Shown piece after piece: positions 43,019 through 52,121 of a DNA stretch of 64,000 nucleotides. Made by a program: the position numbers and the translations under genes. Under the pieces are notes generated by a model. The model made no database searches and was not told the DNA's origin. It saw only the letters and a list, made by a program, of their open reading frames with translations. Position 1 is the first letter of the stretch; each line of letters starts with the position of its first letter. Source of the DNA: Streptomyces graminofaciens (GTDB lineage: Bacteria > Actinomycetota > Actinomycetes > Streptomycetales > Streptomycetaceae); assembly GCF_030294945.1 (NCBI RefSeq), contig NZ_AP018448.1, positions 5,238,001 through 5,302,000 on the forward strand. Reading direction: 5' to 3'.

Positions 43019-44230
43019 ATGCAGGTGATCCAGTCGACCAAGCTCGCCAACGTCTGTTACGAGATCCGGGGCCCGGTGCTCGAGGAGGCGATGCGGCTCG
43101 AGGCGGCCGGACATCGGATCCTCAAGCTGAACACCGGAAACCCGGCCGCCTTCGGCTTCGAGTGCCCGCCCGAGATCCTGGAGGACATCCTCCGCAACGT
43201 CTCGTCGGCGCATGGCTACGGCGACGCGAAGGGCCTGCTGGCCGCGCGCCGGGCGGTCGTCATGCACAACCAGACCCTCGGCATCGAGACGGACGTCGAG
43301 CACGTCTTCATCGGCAACGGCGTCTCCGAGCTGATCGTGATGGCCATGCAGGGCCTGCTGGACGACGGCGACGAGGTGCTCGTCCCCTCCCCCGACTACC
43401 CGCTGTGGACGGCGGCGGTCTCCCTGTCCGGCGGTACGGCGGTCCACTACCGCTGCGACGAGCAGTCCGACTGGATGCCGGACCTGGCGGACGTGGAGCG
43501 GAAGGTCACCGACCGCACCAAGGCGATCGTCATCATCAACCCGAACAACCCCACCGGCGCGGTCTACGACGAGGCCATGATCCGGGGCCTGACGGACATC
43601 GCGCGCCGCCACAACCTGCTGGTCTGCTCGGACGAGATCTACGACAAGATCCTCTACGACGGCGCCACCCACACCCCGACCGCCTCGATCGCCCCCGACC
43701 TGCTGACGCTCACGTTCAACGGCATGTCGAAGGCGTACCGCGTCGCCGGCTACCGGGTCGGCTGGATGTCGATCTCCGGGCCGCGAGCGCACGCCGACTC
43801 CTACATCGAGGGTCTGACGATCCTGGCGAACATGCGGCTGTGCGCGAACATGCCGGGGCAGCACGGAGTGGTGGCGGCGCTGAGCGGCCGCCAGACGATC
43901 AACGACCTGGTGCTGCCGGGCGGCCGTCTGAAGGAGCAGCGCGATGTAGCGTACGAGCTGCTGACGCAGATCCCGGGCGTGTCGTGCGTGAAGCCGAAGG
44001 GGGCGCTGTATCTCTTCCCCCGCCTCGACCCGAAGATCTTCAAGATCAAGGACGACCGGCAGATGGTCCTGGACCTGCTGCGGCAGGAGAAGATCATGGT
44101 CGTCCAGGGCACCGGCTTCAACTGGAGCGAGCCCGATCACTTCCGGGTGGTGACCCTGCCGACGGTGGGTGACCTGCGGTCGGCGATCACGCGGATCGGG
44201 AACTTCCTGGACGGGTACGGCCAGCCGTAG
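43019..44230 (+). CDS. PLP-dependent aminotransferase, alanine type
   Basis: A 403-residue class I/II aminotransferase of the AlaA-like group (pyruvate/glutamate-type). PLP sites: NPNNPTGAVYD (Asn), VCSDEIYDKILYDG (Asp, Tyr), and the Schiff-base lysine in FNGMSKAYRVAGYRVGW. The C-terminal substrate Arg is in DHFRVVTLP. The start was placed at 43019; a longer open frame adds 60 residues that are not family-like. The gene is alone on the plus strand with about 125 bases to its divergent neighbour. Confidence 0.9.
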   Translation: MQVIQSTKLANVCYEIRGPVLEEAMRLEAAGHRILKLNTGNPAAFGFECPPEILEDILRNVSSAHGYGDAKGLLAARRAVVMHNQTLGIETDVEHVFIGNGVSELIVMAMQGLLDDGDEVLVPSPDYPLWTAAVSLSGGTAVHYRCDEQSDWMPDLADVERKVTDRTKAIVIINPNNPTGAVYDEAMIRGLTDIARRHNLLVCSDEIYDKILYDGATHTPTASIAPDLLTLTFNGMSKAYRVAGYRVGWMSISGPRAHADSYIEGLTILANMRLCANMPGQHGVVAALSGRQTINDLVLPGGRLKEQRDVAYELLTQIPGVSCVKPKGALYLFPRLDPKIFKIKDDRQMVLDLLRQEKIMVVQGTGFNWSEPDHFRVVTLPTVGDLRSAITRIGNFLDGYGQP

Positions 44231-44334
44231 CGCCGTGCCGGCTTGGCCGGGTGTGAGGCCGGGGTTGCCTGTGAGGCGCCCCGGCTTCGTCGTTCACCGG
44301 GGGCGCCCGCATACGCTTCAGACGTCGCTCAACT

Positions 44335-44357
44335 TTAGACAGGATCTAAGGTAAGGT
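44335..44357. promoter_or_regulatory. TTAGA/TCTAA inverted repeat upstream of 44386 gene
   Basis: TTAGA (44335-44339) and TCTAA (44345-44349) form an inverted repeat with a 5-base spacer, followed by AAGGTAAGGT. It lies about 30-50 bases before the next start codon in an AT-rich island of the otherwise GC-rich DNA, so it is a candidate operator or promoter element. Confidence 0.4.
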
Positions 44358-44385
44358 GGGTGGACGACAGCTTGGAGGCCATCCC

Positions 44386-44844
44386 ATGTACGAGCCGATC
44401 CGTCGCAAGTCGGTCCACACGATGGCCGGCCCCGCCACCTCCGACTTCCCCCACCGCTCGCGCGAGGAGGAGCTGGACATCCAGCTCGCCGGCCATCTCG
44501 CGGCACTGCTCGCGACGACCGACGAGCTCCGCGCCCTGACCCCCTCCGGCGAGCTGGACACGGCCGCCGAACGGCTGGTCCAGCAGGTGACCCGGCTACG
44601 GGGAGGACACCGGCCGGTACGGACGCCGGGCGCCCCCGCGTCGGAGACCACCGCCGCCCCGCTGCACCGCCGTGCGCACGCCCTCGCGGGACGGGCCCTT
44701 GTCGTCGCGGCGTCCCGGGCGGACACGGCGGCGGCGATCCTGGCGGCGGAGCGGATGGACGCGCATGACGCCGCGCTGGCGGCGGCCACCACCAGCACCA
44801 GCACCAGCACCAGCACCGACCAGCGGGAGCTGGCGACCCACTGA
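44386..44844 (+). CDS. Small helical protein of unknown function
   Basis: A 152-residue protein. Helical and rich in Ala, Leu and Glu (ELDIQLAGHLAALLATTDEL, RAHALAGRALVVAASRADTA). A TS repeat of seven residues near the end is encoded by an ACCAGC hexamer. No membrane segment. GGAGG lies 7 bases before the ATG. It is followed immediately by a GNAT gene, with which it is probably co-transcribed. Confidence 0.75.
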   Translation: MYEPIRRKSVHTMAGPATSDFPHRSREEELDIQLAGHLAALLATTDELRALTPSGELDTAAERLVQQVTRLRGGHRPVRTPGAPASETTAAPLHRRAHALAGRALVVAASRADTAAAILAAERMDAHDAALAAATTSTSTSTSTDQRELATH

Positions 44845-44845
44845 G

Positions 44846-45412
44846 ATGGACAACGTCACGCGGTACGTCCCGGCGACCATCGCCACCGAACGGCTGATCC
44901 TGCGGCTGTTCGCGCCGGGTGACGTCGACGACCGGTACGCGTACCAGTCCCTGCCGGAGGTCGTGCGCTACCTCCTTCGCCCGCCGCTCACCCACGAGGG
45001 CTGTGCCGAGTCCATCGCCGCGCGAGCCGACGGGACCACCTGGCAGGCCGATGGTGACGTACTCCTGCTGGCCGTGTGCCGCGCGGACGAACCGGGTGTC
45101 GTCGGCGAGGTGGTCCTCACCCTGCGGAGTGCGCGCGCCCGGCAGGCCGAGATCGGCTGGGTCTTCAACCCGCGGTACGCCGGACAGGGCTATGCCACCG
45201 AGGCGGCACGCGCCCTGGCCTCGCTGGCCTTCGGCCGGTTGGGGGTGCACCGGGTCTTCGCCCGGCTCGATGTCCTCAACACCGCGTCGGTACGCGTGTG
45301 CGAGCGTCTCGGAATGCGCCGCGAAGCGCATCTGGTCGACAACGACCTCGACGGGGACCGCTGGGGCAGCGAGTACGTCTACGCGATACTCGCCCACGAG
45401 TGGAAGGACTGA
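44846..45412 (+). CDS. GNAT-family N-acetyltransferase
   Basis: A 188-residue RimJ/RimL-type acetyltransferase. The acetyl-CoA motif is IGWVFNPRYAGQGYATEAAR and motif B is NTASVRVCERLGMRREAHLV. The substrate is unknown; related proteins act on small molecules, antibiotics or protein N-termini. The ATG follows the previous stop by one base. Confidence 0.9.
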   Translation: MDNVTRYVPATIATERLILRLFAPGDVDDRYAYQSLPEVVRYLLRPPLTHEGCAESIAARADGTTWQADGDVLLLAVCRADEPGVVGEVVLTLRSARARQAEIGWVFNPRYAGQGYATEAARALASLAFGRLGVHRVFARLDVLNTASVRVCERLGMRREAHLVDNDLDGDRWGSEYVYAILAHEWKD

Positions 45413-45690
45413 ACTCCGACCACCCGCTCGCCGGGTTCGAGCTCGCCCAAGCGTGTCGTCAGGATCTCCGGCGTCGCCATCAGCGCGGGCAGGGCCAGCA
45501 TCGTGGTGCGGAGCGGGGTCGTCACGGCCACGAGGCCGATCGGCGGAGGGCCCGCCAGTAAGCCGACCCTCCCTCTCCCCGTTCCACATACCGGCGGCCC
45601 TGCTTCCGGTTGCGTACCGGGACGGCCGCTTCACCTGACGTTCACCCGGACCCACCGGGAACGTTGGGTTCCGGGAGCACGCTCCCCGGT
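45413..45690. other. Intergenic gap with a coding-like minus-strand stretch
   Basis: 278 bases between the GNAT gene and the next operon. On the minus strand, bases about 45415-45560 read VGLLAGPPPIGLVAVTTPLR, then MLALPALMATPEILTTRLGE, without a start or an obvious family. This could be a gene remnant. At 45673-45686, GGGAGC-AC-GCTCCC forms an inverted repeat just before the next GTG and may hide its ribosome-binding site. Confidence 0.3.
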
Positions 45691-46773
45691 GTGAGACGCA
45701 TCGCTGGAATCGTCCTCGCGGTCCTGCTGATCGGCGGCGTGGTGGCTGCTGTCGTGGCGGGCCGGGACACCGGGGACAAGGGCACGGCAACGAAGACCGT
45801 GCATGGAGTGATCGGGTCGGAGAAGGCGGAGTTCTTCGCCGATCCCGAGGTGGTGAAAGCCCTGGCCGCCAAGGGCTACACCGTGAAGACGGAGACGTCG
45901 GGGTCCTGGGCCATGGAAGGGCTGGACCTCAAGGAGTACGACTTCGCGTTCCCGTCCAGCCAGGCACCCGCCGAGGAGCTGGCCGCCAAGTACAAGGTGC
46001 GCGGGACCCTGCCCCGGCCGTTCTACTCGCCCCTCGTCGTGGTCGCCCACCGGGACGCCGCCGAGGTGCTGCGGAGGAACGGTCTGGCGAAGCTGGAGAA
46101 GAGCCGGGGCACCTTCGACATGACCGCGTACCTGAAGGCCGCCGAGGACGGGCGGACGTGGCAGCAGCTCAAGGGAGCGGAGAAGTACGGGGAGTTGACC
46201 GGCCTCCTCTACATCGCCACGACCGACCCGACCACCTCCAACTCCGGGGCGCTGTACCTCGCCGCCACCTCCTTCGTGGCCAACGGCGGCCGGGTCGTGG
46301 CGGCCGACGCGGACGTGAGGAAGACCGCACCGCTGCTGCACGAGCTGATCAGCGTCCAGGGCGCCCAGCAGACCAGCACGGACGCGGCCTTCCGGGACTT
46401 CGTCAGCGGGGTGGGCAACCCGCTCGTCCTCGTCTACGAGTCGCAGGTCGCCGCGCTGCTCAACCAGGACCAGGGCCAGGCGTCCGCCGACGACCTCGTC
46501 GTCCTCTACCCGGACACCACGGTCAACAGCGACCACACCGTCGTCCCCGTCACGCAGGAGGGCCGCGCCCTCGGTGAACTCCTGGGCACGGACCCGACGC
46601 TGCGGAAGCTGGCGGCCCGGCACGGGTTCCGGCCGCAGGGGGCGGCCACCGAGTTCACGGCGGCGACCGCCGACCACACGACGTATCTGACGCCACGACT
46701 GGCCGTCCGGCAGGCGCCCGTGCCCACCTCCGAGGTGCTGCACGAGATGGCGCGCCGGGCCAGAGGCCAGTGA
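45691..46773 (+). CDS. Membrane-anchored solute-binding-like protein
   Basis: A 360-residue protein with an N-terminal anchor (IAGIVLAVLLIGGVVAAVVA, no lipobox). It resembles periplasmic substrate-binding folds: TVHGVIGSEKAEFFADPEVV, EYDFAFPSSQAPAEEL, TTDPTTSNSGALYLAATSFV, LVLVYESQVAALLNQ. No transport permease or ATPase is nearby. It heads an operon with TelA and a solute-binding-VWA lipoprotein, so a sensing or assembly role is more likely than uptake. The start GTG follows an inverted repeat. Confidence 0.8.
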   Translation: MRRIAGIVLAVLLIGGVVAAVVAGRDTGDKGTATKTVHGVIGSEKAEFFADPEVVKALAAKGYTVKTETSGSWAMEGLDLKEYDFAFPSSQAPAEELAAKYKVRGTLPRPFYSPLVVVAHRDAAEVLRRNGLAKLEKSRGTFDMTAYLKAAEDGRTWQQLKGAEKYGELTGLLYIATTDPTTSNSGALYLAATSFVANGGRVVAADADVRKTAPLLHELISVQGAQQTSTDAAFRDFVSGVGNPLVLVYESQVAALLNQDQGQASADDLVVLYPDTTVNSDHTVVPVTQEGRALGELLGTDPTLRKLAARHGFRPQGAATEFTAATADHTTYLTPRLAVRQAPVPTSEVLHEMARRARGQ

Positions 46774-46795
46774 GAACAACGGGGGACCACCAGTC

Positions 46796-47962
46796 ATGAC
46801 AACCGAGGAAACCTTCACGCTCACCCCTCCCGAGCCGGTCGCGGCCGTGCCCCGGGAGAAGGCCGGCGGGCTCGTGCCCGTCGACGACTCCGTACGGTCG
46901 GACATGGCCGCGAAGGCCGCCGAGTACGTGCGGGGGCTGGCCGCGCTCGACGCCCGGTCGCCCGAGTTCGCGGGCAAGGTCGGGGAGATCGCCGGGCTCG
47001 GCTCGGCCGACATGCGGGCCGCCGCGGCGCAGTCCAACCGCATGCTGGAGCGGACCCTGCGCAGCCTGCCCGACAAGGGCGGGGACGCCCAGTCACAGGT
47101 CGCGGGCTCGCTCGTCGAACTCCGGCGGGTGGTCGAGGACCTGGACCCGCGCGACCTGCCGGCGAGCAAGGGCCGCAAGTTCCTGTCCCGGCTGCCGGGC
47201 GGCAACAAGCTGCGCGACCACGTCGCCAAGTACGCCTCCGCACAGGGCACGCTCAACAAGATCGTGGGCTCGCTGCGCGGCGGCCAGGACGAACTCCGGC
47301 GCGACAACGCGGCCTTGCAGACCGAGCGGGTCCGCCTGTGGGAGACCATGGGCAAGCTCCAGGAGTTCGTGGTGCTGACGGAGGCCCTGGACAGGGCGGT
47401 CGAGGAGCACATCGGCGGCGCCGGTGACCCGCAGCAGGCCGACACCCTCCGCGCGGACGTCCTGTTCCCGGTCCGCCAGAAGCACCAGGACCTGCTGACC
47501 CAGCTCGCCGTCTGCGCCCAGGGCTACCTCGCCATGGACGTCGTACGACGCAACAACGACGAGCTGATCAAGGGCGTCGACCGGGCCGCCACCACCACGG
47601 TCTCCGCGCTGCGCATCTCCGTGATGCTGGCCTCCGCGCTCGACAACCAGAAGAAGGTCATCGAGCAGGTCAACGCGTTGCGCGGCACGACCGAGGACCT
47701 GATCCGGGGCAACGCCGAGATGCTCGCCACGCAGAGCGGCGAGATCCAGCGCATCGCCGCCGACCCGGCCGTCGGCGCGGAGACCCTCCGCACGGCGTTC
47801 CAGCAGATCTACCGCACCCTCGACGCCATCGACACCTACAAGGTCCAGGCCACCGAGACCATGGCGGCCACGGTCGAGTCCCTCACCTCCGAACTCCAGA
47901 GCGCCACCGCGTACCTGGAGCGCAGCCGCTCGCGGGGCGCGCTGGAAGGGGGCCTCGCATGA
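46796..47962 (+). CDS. telA: Toxic anion resistance protein, TelA family
   Basis: A 388-residue TelA/KlaA protein with long helices (VGEIAGLGSADMRAAAAQSN, LRRDNAALQTERVRLWETMG, QKHQDLLTQLAVCAQGYLAM). TelA proteins are associated with tellurite and membrane-stress phenotypes, and often neighbour Ter genes; their biochemical role is not known. The ATG of the next gene overlaps its stop (ATGA). The TerY-P-like triad at 50.1-52.9 kb supports a Ter-type stress role. Confidence 0.92.
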   Translation: MTTEETFTLTPPEPVAAVPREKAGGLVPVDDSVRSDMAAKAAEYVRGLAALDARSPEFAGKVGEIAGLGSADMRAAAAQSNRMLERTLRSLPDKGGDAQSQVAGSLVELRRVVEDLDPRDLPASKGRKFLSRLPGGNKLRDHVAKYASAQGTLNKIVGSLRGGQDELRRDNAALQTERVRLWETMGKLQEFVVLTEALDRAVEEHIGGAGDPQQADTLRADVLFPVRQKHQDLLTQLAVCAQGYLAMDVVRRNNDELIKGVDRAATTTVSALRISVMLASALDNQKKVIEQVNALRGTTEDLIRGNAEMLATQSGEIQRIAADPAVGAETLRTAFQQIYRTLDAIDTYKVQATETMAATVESLTSELQSATAYLERSRSRGALEGGLA

Positions 47963-49497
47963 GAGTACGTGCGGTCGTGGCGGTCGCCGCCATGCTGCTT
48001 CTCTCGGTCTCCTGCACCACCGAGGAGCCCGAGGCACCCGCGAACGAGTACCGCCCCGGCACCCTCCGCGTCCTCGCCTCCAGCGAGCTGGCCGACATGA
48101 AGCCCGTCTGGGAGCGGCTGGAGAAGGACACCGGCATCGAGATCCGCCCCACCTACATGGGCACCCTCGACGCCGTCGAACTGCTCGCGAAGGGCCGGGC
48201 GAAGGGCACGTACGACGCCCTCTGGCTCTCCTCCAACGACTATCTGCGGCTACGGCCCGAGGCGGCGAAGCAGGTCGTGTCGGAGACGCCGGTGATGTCC
48301 AGCCCCGTCGCGATCGGCGTCAAGCCGGACACCGTGCGGGAGCTGGGCTGGAAGCCCGAGGACGTGACCTGGTCGGACATCGAGGAGGCGGTGGCGGCCG
48401 GGAGGCTGACGTACGGGATGACGGACCCCTCGCGCTCCAACTCCGGCTTCTCGACGCTGATCTCGGTGGCCTCGGGGCTGTCCGGCGCCCAGTCCGCGCT
48501 CACGGACGCGGACGTGGCGAAGGCGACGCCGAGGCTGAAGGAGTTCTTCCAGGGCCAGGAGCTGACGTCGGGCTCGTCGGGCTGGCTGGCCCAGGCCTAC
48601 GACCGGCGCGGTGACGTCGACGCGCTGCTCAACTACGAGTCGGTGCTGAAGGCGCGCAAGGACCTGACGGTGATCCGCCCCCGCGACGGGGTCGTGACGG
48701 CCGACTATCCGCTGTCCTCCCTCTCCTCCACGGGCAAGGAGGTCCGCGAGGACGTCCGCCGGGTCACCGACGCCCTGCGCACGACCGGCTTGCAGAAGCT
48801 GATCACCGACAGGACCCTGCGCCGCCCGGTGGTCGCCTCGGTGCCGCCCGCGACCGGCCTGGACACCACCCGCCGTCGCGAACTCCCCTTCCCCGGCAGC
48901 CGGTCCGTCGCCGACGGACTCCTCGACGCCTACGAGAACGAGCTGCGCCGGCCGTCCCGGACCGTGTACGTGCTGGACACCTCGGGCTCGATGGAGGGCG
49001 ACCGCCTCGACCGGCTGAAGACCGCGCTCACCGAGCTGACCGGCGACTTCCGGGACCGGGAGGAGGTCACGCTGATGCCGTTCGGGTCGGACGTGAAGAG
49101 CGTACGGACGCATGTCGTGAGCCCCGAGAACCCCAAGTCAGGCCTGGACGCCATCCGCGAGGACACGGGGAACCTGAGCGCCGACGGCGACACGGCGATC
49201 TACACGTCCCTGGAGAAGGCGTACGGGCATCTCGGGACCGACGACCGGGACACGTTCACGTCGATCGTGCTGATGACGGACGGCGAGAACACGACGGGCG
49301 CGGGCCCGGAGGAGTTCGACGACTTCTACGGCCGACTGCCGGGCGACGAGCAGCGGATCCCCGTCTTCCCGATCCTCTTCGGCGACTCCGACCAGGACGA
49401 GCTGGAGCACATCGCCGAGCTGACCGGCGGCCGTCTCTTCGACGCCCGGAAGGGCTCGCTGGACGGCGCCTTCGAGGAGATCCGTGGCTACCAGTAG
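47959..49497 (+). CDS. Solute-binding and VWA-domain lipoprotein
   Basis: A 512-residue protein. Lipobox-type signal: AAMLLLSVSCTTEE. Residues about 30-300 form a solute-binding-like fold similar to the product of the first gene in this operon (LRVLASSELADMKPVWERLE, ITYG-like YGMTDPSRSNSGFS). Residues about 330-505 form a VWA domain with the MIDAS motif VLDTSGSMEGDRLD, TAIYTSLEKAYGHLG and TDGENTTG. Its start overlaps telA and its stop overlaps the next gene by 14 bases. It is a candidate surface sensor of the Ter-like island. Confidence 0.88.
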   Translation: MRVRAVVAVAAMLLLSVSCTTEEPEAPANEYRPGTLRVLASSELADMKPVWERLEKDTGIEIRPTYMGTLDAVELLAKGRAKGTYDALWLSSNDYLRLRPEAAKQVVSETPVMSSPVAIGVKPDTVRELGWKPEDVTWSDIEEAVAAGRLTYGMTDPSRSNSGFSTLISVASGLSGAQSALTDADVAKATPRLKEFFQGQELTSGSSGWLAQAYDRRGDVDALLNYESVLKARKDLTVIRPRDGVVTADYPLSSLSSTGKEVREDVRRVTDALRTTGLQKLITDRTLRRPVVASVPPATGLDTTRRRELPFPGSRSVADGLLDAYENELRRPSRTVYVLDTSGSMEGDRLDRLKTALTELTGDFRDREEVTLMPFGSDVKSVRTHVVSPENPKSGLDAIREDTGNLSADGDTAIYTSLEKAYGHLGTDDRDTFTSIVLMTDGENTTGAGPEEFDDFYGRLPGDEQRIPVFPILFGDSDQDELEHIAELTGGRLFDARKGSLDGAFEEIRGYQ

Positions 49498-50098
49498 GAG
49501 CACCAGGTTCGTCGGCTACCTGGAGTCCCGCAAGAACCTCACCGGCAGCGCGCTCGGCCTGGCCGGGCTCGGGCTGACCTTCGCCGGCGTCGCGGGCCCG
49601 TACTGGCCGGTGGTCGTGGCGGGCCTGTACGGGGCGGGCGCCCTGATCGCCCCGCCCGAGCGTCCGCCGCTGCCGGACTTCCCGGACCCCTCGGCCCAAC
49701 TGGACGAGATCCGGGACGACTTCGGCAGGCTCGGCGAGTATCTGAGCGGCATCGAACTGCCCCCGGCCGCCGCCGGCCGCCTCACCGAACTGACCGAGCT
49801 GCTCGCGGCCCTGCTCGACCCCGGCTGGGTCGCCGAGGTCCTGGTCCAGGACCCGGAGGGCGTGCACAAGCTGTCGCGGGCGGTACGGCAGGACGTCCCG
49901 GAGGCGGTCGACACCTTCGTACGCACCCGGTGGTGGACCCGGATGGCCCCGGGCACGGAACCGCCGGAGCGCCACCTGGAACGCCAACTCGCGCTTTTGC
50001 AGGAGGAATTGGGGCGGGTGGCGGAGGGCCTGCGGGAGGTCGAGGCCCGGCGGCAGGAGTCGCACACCCGCTATCTGGAGGACCGCTCGTCGGGGTGA
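49484..50098 (+). CDS. Membrane protein of the TelA operon
   Basis: A 204-residue protein. Two short hydrophobic segments lie near the N-terminus (ALGLAGLGLTFAGVAGPYWP, VVVAGLYGAGALIA), followed by about 140 cytoplasmic residues with a terminal coiled coil (HLERQLALLQEELGRVAEGL). No recognised family. It starts at a GTG overlapping the previous gene by 14 bases and ends the operon. Confidence 0.78.
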   Translation: MATSRSTRFVGYLESRKNLTGSALGLAGLGLTFAGVAGPYWPVVVAGLYGAGALIAPPERPPLPDFPDPSAQLDEIRDDFGRLGEYLSGIELPPAAAGRLTELTELLAALLDPGWVAEVLVQDPEGVHKLSRAVRQDVPEAVDTFVRTRWWTRMAPGTEPPERHLERQLALLQEELGRVAEGLREVEARRQESHTRYLEDRSSG

Positions 50099-50116
50099 GC
50101 GGCGGGACCGGGCCGC

Positions 50117-51277
50117 TCAGGCGTTGGCCAGGATCACGATCAGCACGATCACCGCGATCACCACGGCGAACACCGTCAACGCGGCGTACGGGGACGGGAC
50201 GGGCTCCTGCTGGAGGGTGCCCGGTCCGGTGGGGGTCATCGGGCGGGGGCCGTTGAACACGTCGTGGCCGGTGACGGCCGCGCGGGTGCACCAGGGGCAG
50301 GTCGGCAGATGGGAGCCGAACGTGTGCAGCGGCCGGACCGGGCAGACCCGTACCTGACCGCGCTCCTTGTCGAGGGCGCGCAGCCAGGCCTCGGCCGGGG
50401 GCCGGGCGGCGGGGGCCTGGACTCCGGGGCCGAAGGCGGCCTTGGCGAGGGTGAGCAGCTCGGGCGGGAGCACGGACGGGTCGACCGTGCCGCGCGGGAT
50501 GACGACCATCTCCGGGCGGACGACGTACGAGATGGACGAGGCGATGTTGTCCTTGACGGTCGACTCGGAGGGGCTCTCGTGCGGGACCCCGCCGAAGGGG
50601 TGGTTGCCGGCGGTGAGCAGTTGGTAGACGAGGATCGCGAGGGCGAAGTCGTCGCTCTGCCGGCTCGCGGCGCTGCCCGACTGGCGCTCGGGGGACGAGT
50701 AGTCGGTGGTGTGCATCAGACACGGGAAGAGCTCGCCGGTGACCGGGTCGGTGAAGGCGATGGAGTCGCAGTCCAGGAAGGTGACGAAGCCGTTGGCGTC
50801 GACGACGACGTTGCTGCTGGAGAAGTCGCCGATGACGAGGTTGTCGTAGTGCATCCGGGCCGTCATGAAGGCGAGGTTCCAGGCGACGCCGAGCAGGAAC
50901 CGCCAGTCGGCCCGGTCCGGGAAGAGCTTCAGCCGTTGGACGCGGGTGAACAGCCCGACCAGCTGGACGTGCTGGGGTTCGCCGAAGCGGCGCATGGCGT
51001 AGCCGATGAACCGCCCGTTCTCGTCCCGGGCGATGGCGGTGGGCCAGGCCAGCTCGGGCGGCTGGTTGGCGTCGGTGGGGCGGGCGGCGAGCGGGGACAT
51101 GGTGAGCATGCGGGCGAGGCGCCGCTCCTGGTCGTCGCCGGGCGTTTCGCGGTAGATCTTGACGACGATCCCCGGGTCGCCCTCCACCGGGAAGACGGCC
51201 GCCTGCCCGCCGCCCTTCAGCGGCAGCTCGGCGAGCGTGACCCGCTTGCCGTCGAGGAAGACCGTACGGCCGCTCAT
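50117..51277 (-). CDS. Protein kinase-like component of a TerY-P triad, with zinc ribbon and membrane anchor
   Basis: A 386-residue kinase-like protein. The N-lobe begins at VFLDGKRVTLAELPLKGGGQ with GIVVKIYRE (Lys). The catalytic loop is divergent: NLVIGDFSSSNVVVDANG, then TFLDCDSIAF in the place of DFG. A C-terminal zinc ribbon (VCPVRPLHTFG, TCPWCTRAA) and one membrane helix (ALTVFAVVIAVIVLIVILAN) follow. The ATG at 51277 has GGGAGG 7 bases upstream; the ATG at 51283 has it only one base upstream. It lies downstream of the PP2C and VWA genes, in the composition described for TerY-P triads. Confidence 0.87.
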   Translation of the reverse strand: MSGRTVFLDGKRVTLAELPLKGGGQAAVFPVEGDPGIVVKIYRETPGDDQERRLARMLTMSPLAARPTDANQPPELAWPTAIARDENGRFIGYAMRRFGEPQHVQLVGLFTRVQRLKLFPDRADWRFLLGVAWNLAFMTARMHYDNLVIGDFSSSNVVVDANGFVTFLDCDSIAFTDPVTGELFPCLMHTTDYSSPERQSGSAASRQSDDFALAILVYQLLTAGNHPFGGVPHESPSESTVKDNIASSISYVVRPEMVVIPRGTVDPSVLPPELLTLAKAAFGPGVQAPAARPPAEAWLRALDKERGQVRVCPVRPLHTFGSHLPTCPWCTRAAVTGHDVFNGPRPMTPTGPGTLQQEPVPSPYAALTVFAVVIAVIVLIVILANA

Positions 51278-51311
51278 GCGCATGCCTCCCGGAAGGTCCG
51301 TGCGGGGCCCG

Positions 51312-52121
51312 TCATCGGCGGTCCCTGCGGACCGCGCGCAGCAGGGTCTTGTCGTCGGCGTTCAGCGCGGTGAGGCGGTCGGAGCGCAGCAGGGCGGCGA
51401 GGCCGCTGTCCTGGGCGCCCTGGACGGCCTGGGCGTCCTGGGGCTCCTCGGCGGCGGTGTCGAGGGAGCGGAAGACGGCGTCAGCGAAGGAGACGTTCGG
51501 GGACTGGGCGCCGCCGGCGGGCCGGTTGATCATGGCCTGCGCGAGCCCGTCGGTGGACAGCAGCACCCCGTCGATGCCGTCGTCGGACACGCACTCGGTG
51601 TGTGTCCAGCGGCTCGCGTCCGGCGAGGTCAGGAACACCGTCTCGTTGCTGTACTCACTGGCGGCCGCGGCCTGCGGCAGCAGATGGAACTGCCGCTCCC
51701 CGTCCTCACTCCCGGCCCGTACGACGACGAACCCGTCCCCCACGGTCAGATGCCCGAGCCAGCCGGGCGCGAGCACGACGACCGTGAGGGTGGTCGCGAA
51801 GTCGGCGGCGTCGGAGCCGGTGGCGTCCAGGAACTCCTTGCTCACGTCGTTGAAGCCGTCCCGCAGCAGTTCGTGCACCGCCTCCCCCGGCTGGATCTCG
51901 ACGGCTGCCGCGGCCCGCCGCGCGAAGTGCTCGGCGGCGAGCTTCACGGCGAGCTGGGCCCCCTCCTCCGAGCGGGGCCGGCTGCCGGCCCCGTCGGCGA
52001 CGGCCAGCACGGCCACGGAGGAGGTCGTGGCGTAGGCGCAGGCGTCCTGGCAGGGCAGGCCCTGCCGGCGGTGCCGGTAGCCCTCGACACTGAGCCCGTG
52101 GATGCGCCAGGGCGAGTCCAC
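51312..52121 (-). CDS. PP2C-family protein phosphatase
   Basis: A 269-residue Ser/Thr phosphatase. The metal-binding motif is VAVLAVADGAGSRPRSEEGA. Further signatures are DFATTLTVVVLAPGWLGHL, VGDGFVVVR and VLLSTDGLAQAM. The N-terminal SPWRIHGLSVEGYRHRRQGL is usual for TerY-associated PP2C proteins. The start is a GTG that shares one base with the stop of the VWA gene, with GGGAGG 4 bases upstream. It forms a set with the VWA and kinase genes on each side. Confidence 0.93.
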   Translation of the reverse strand: MDSPWRIHGLSVEGYRHRRQGLPCQDACAYATTSSVAVLAVADGAGSRPRSEEGAQLAVKLAAEHFARRAAAAVEIQPGEAVHELLRDGFNDVSKEFLDATGSDAADFATTLTVVVLAPGWLGHLTVGDGFVVVRAGSEDGERQFHLLPQAAAASEYSNETVFLTSPDASRWTHTECVSDDGIDGVLLSTDGLAQAMINRPAGGAQSPNVSFADAVFRSLDTAAEEPQDAQAVQGAQDSGLAALLRSDRLTALNADDKTLLRAVRRDRR

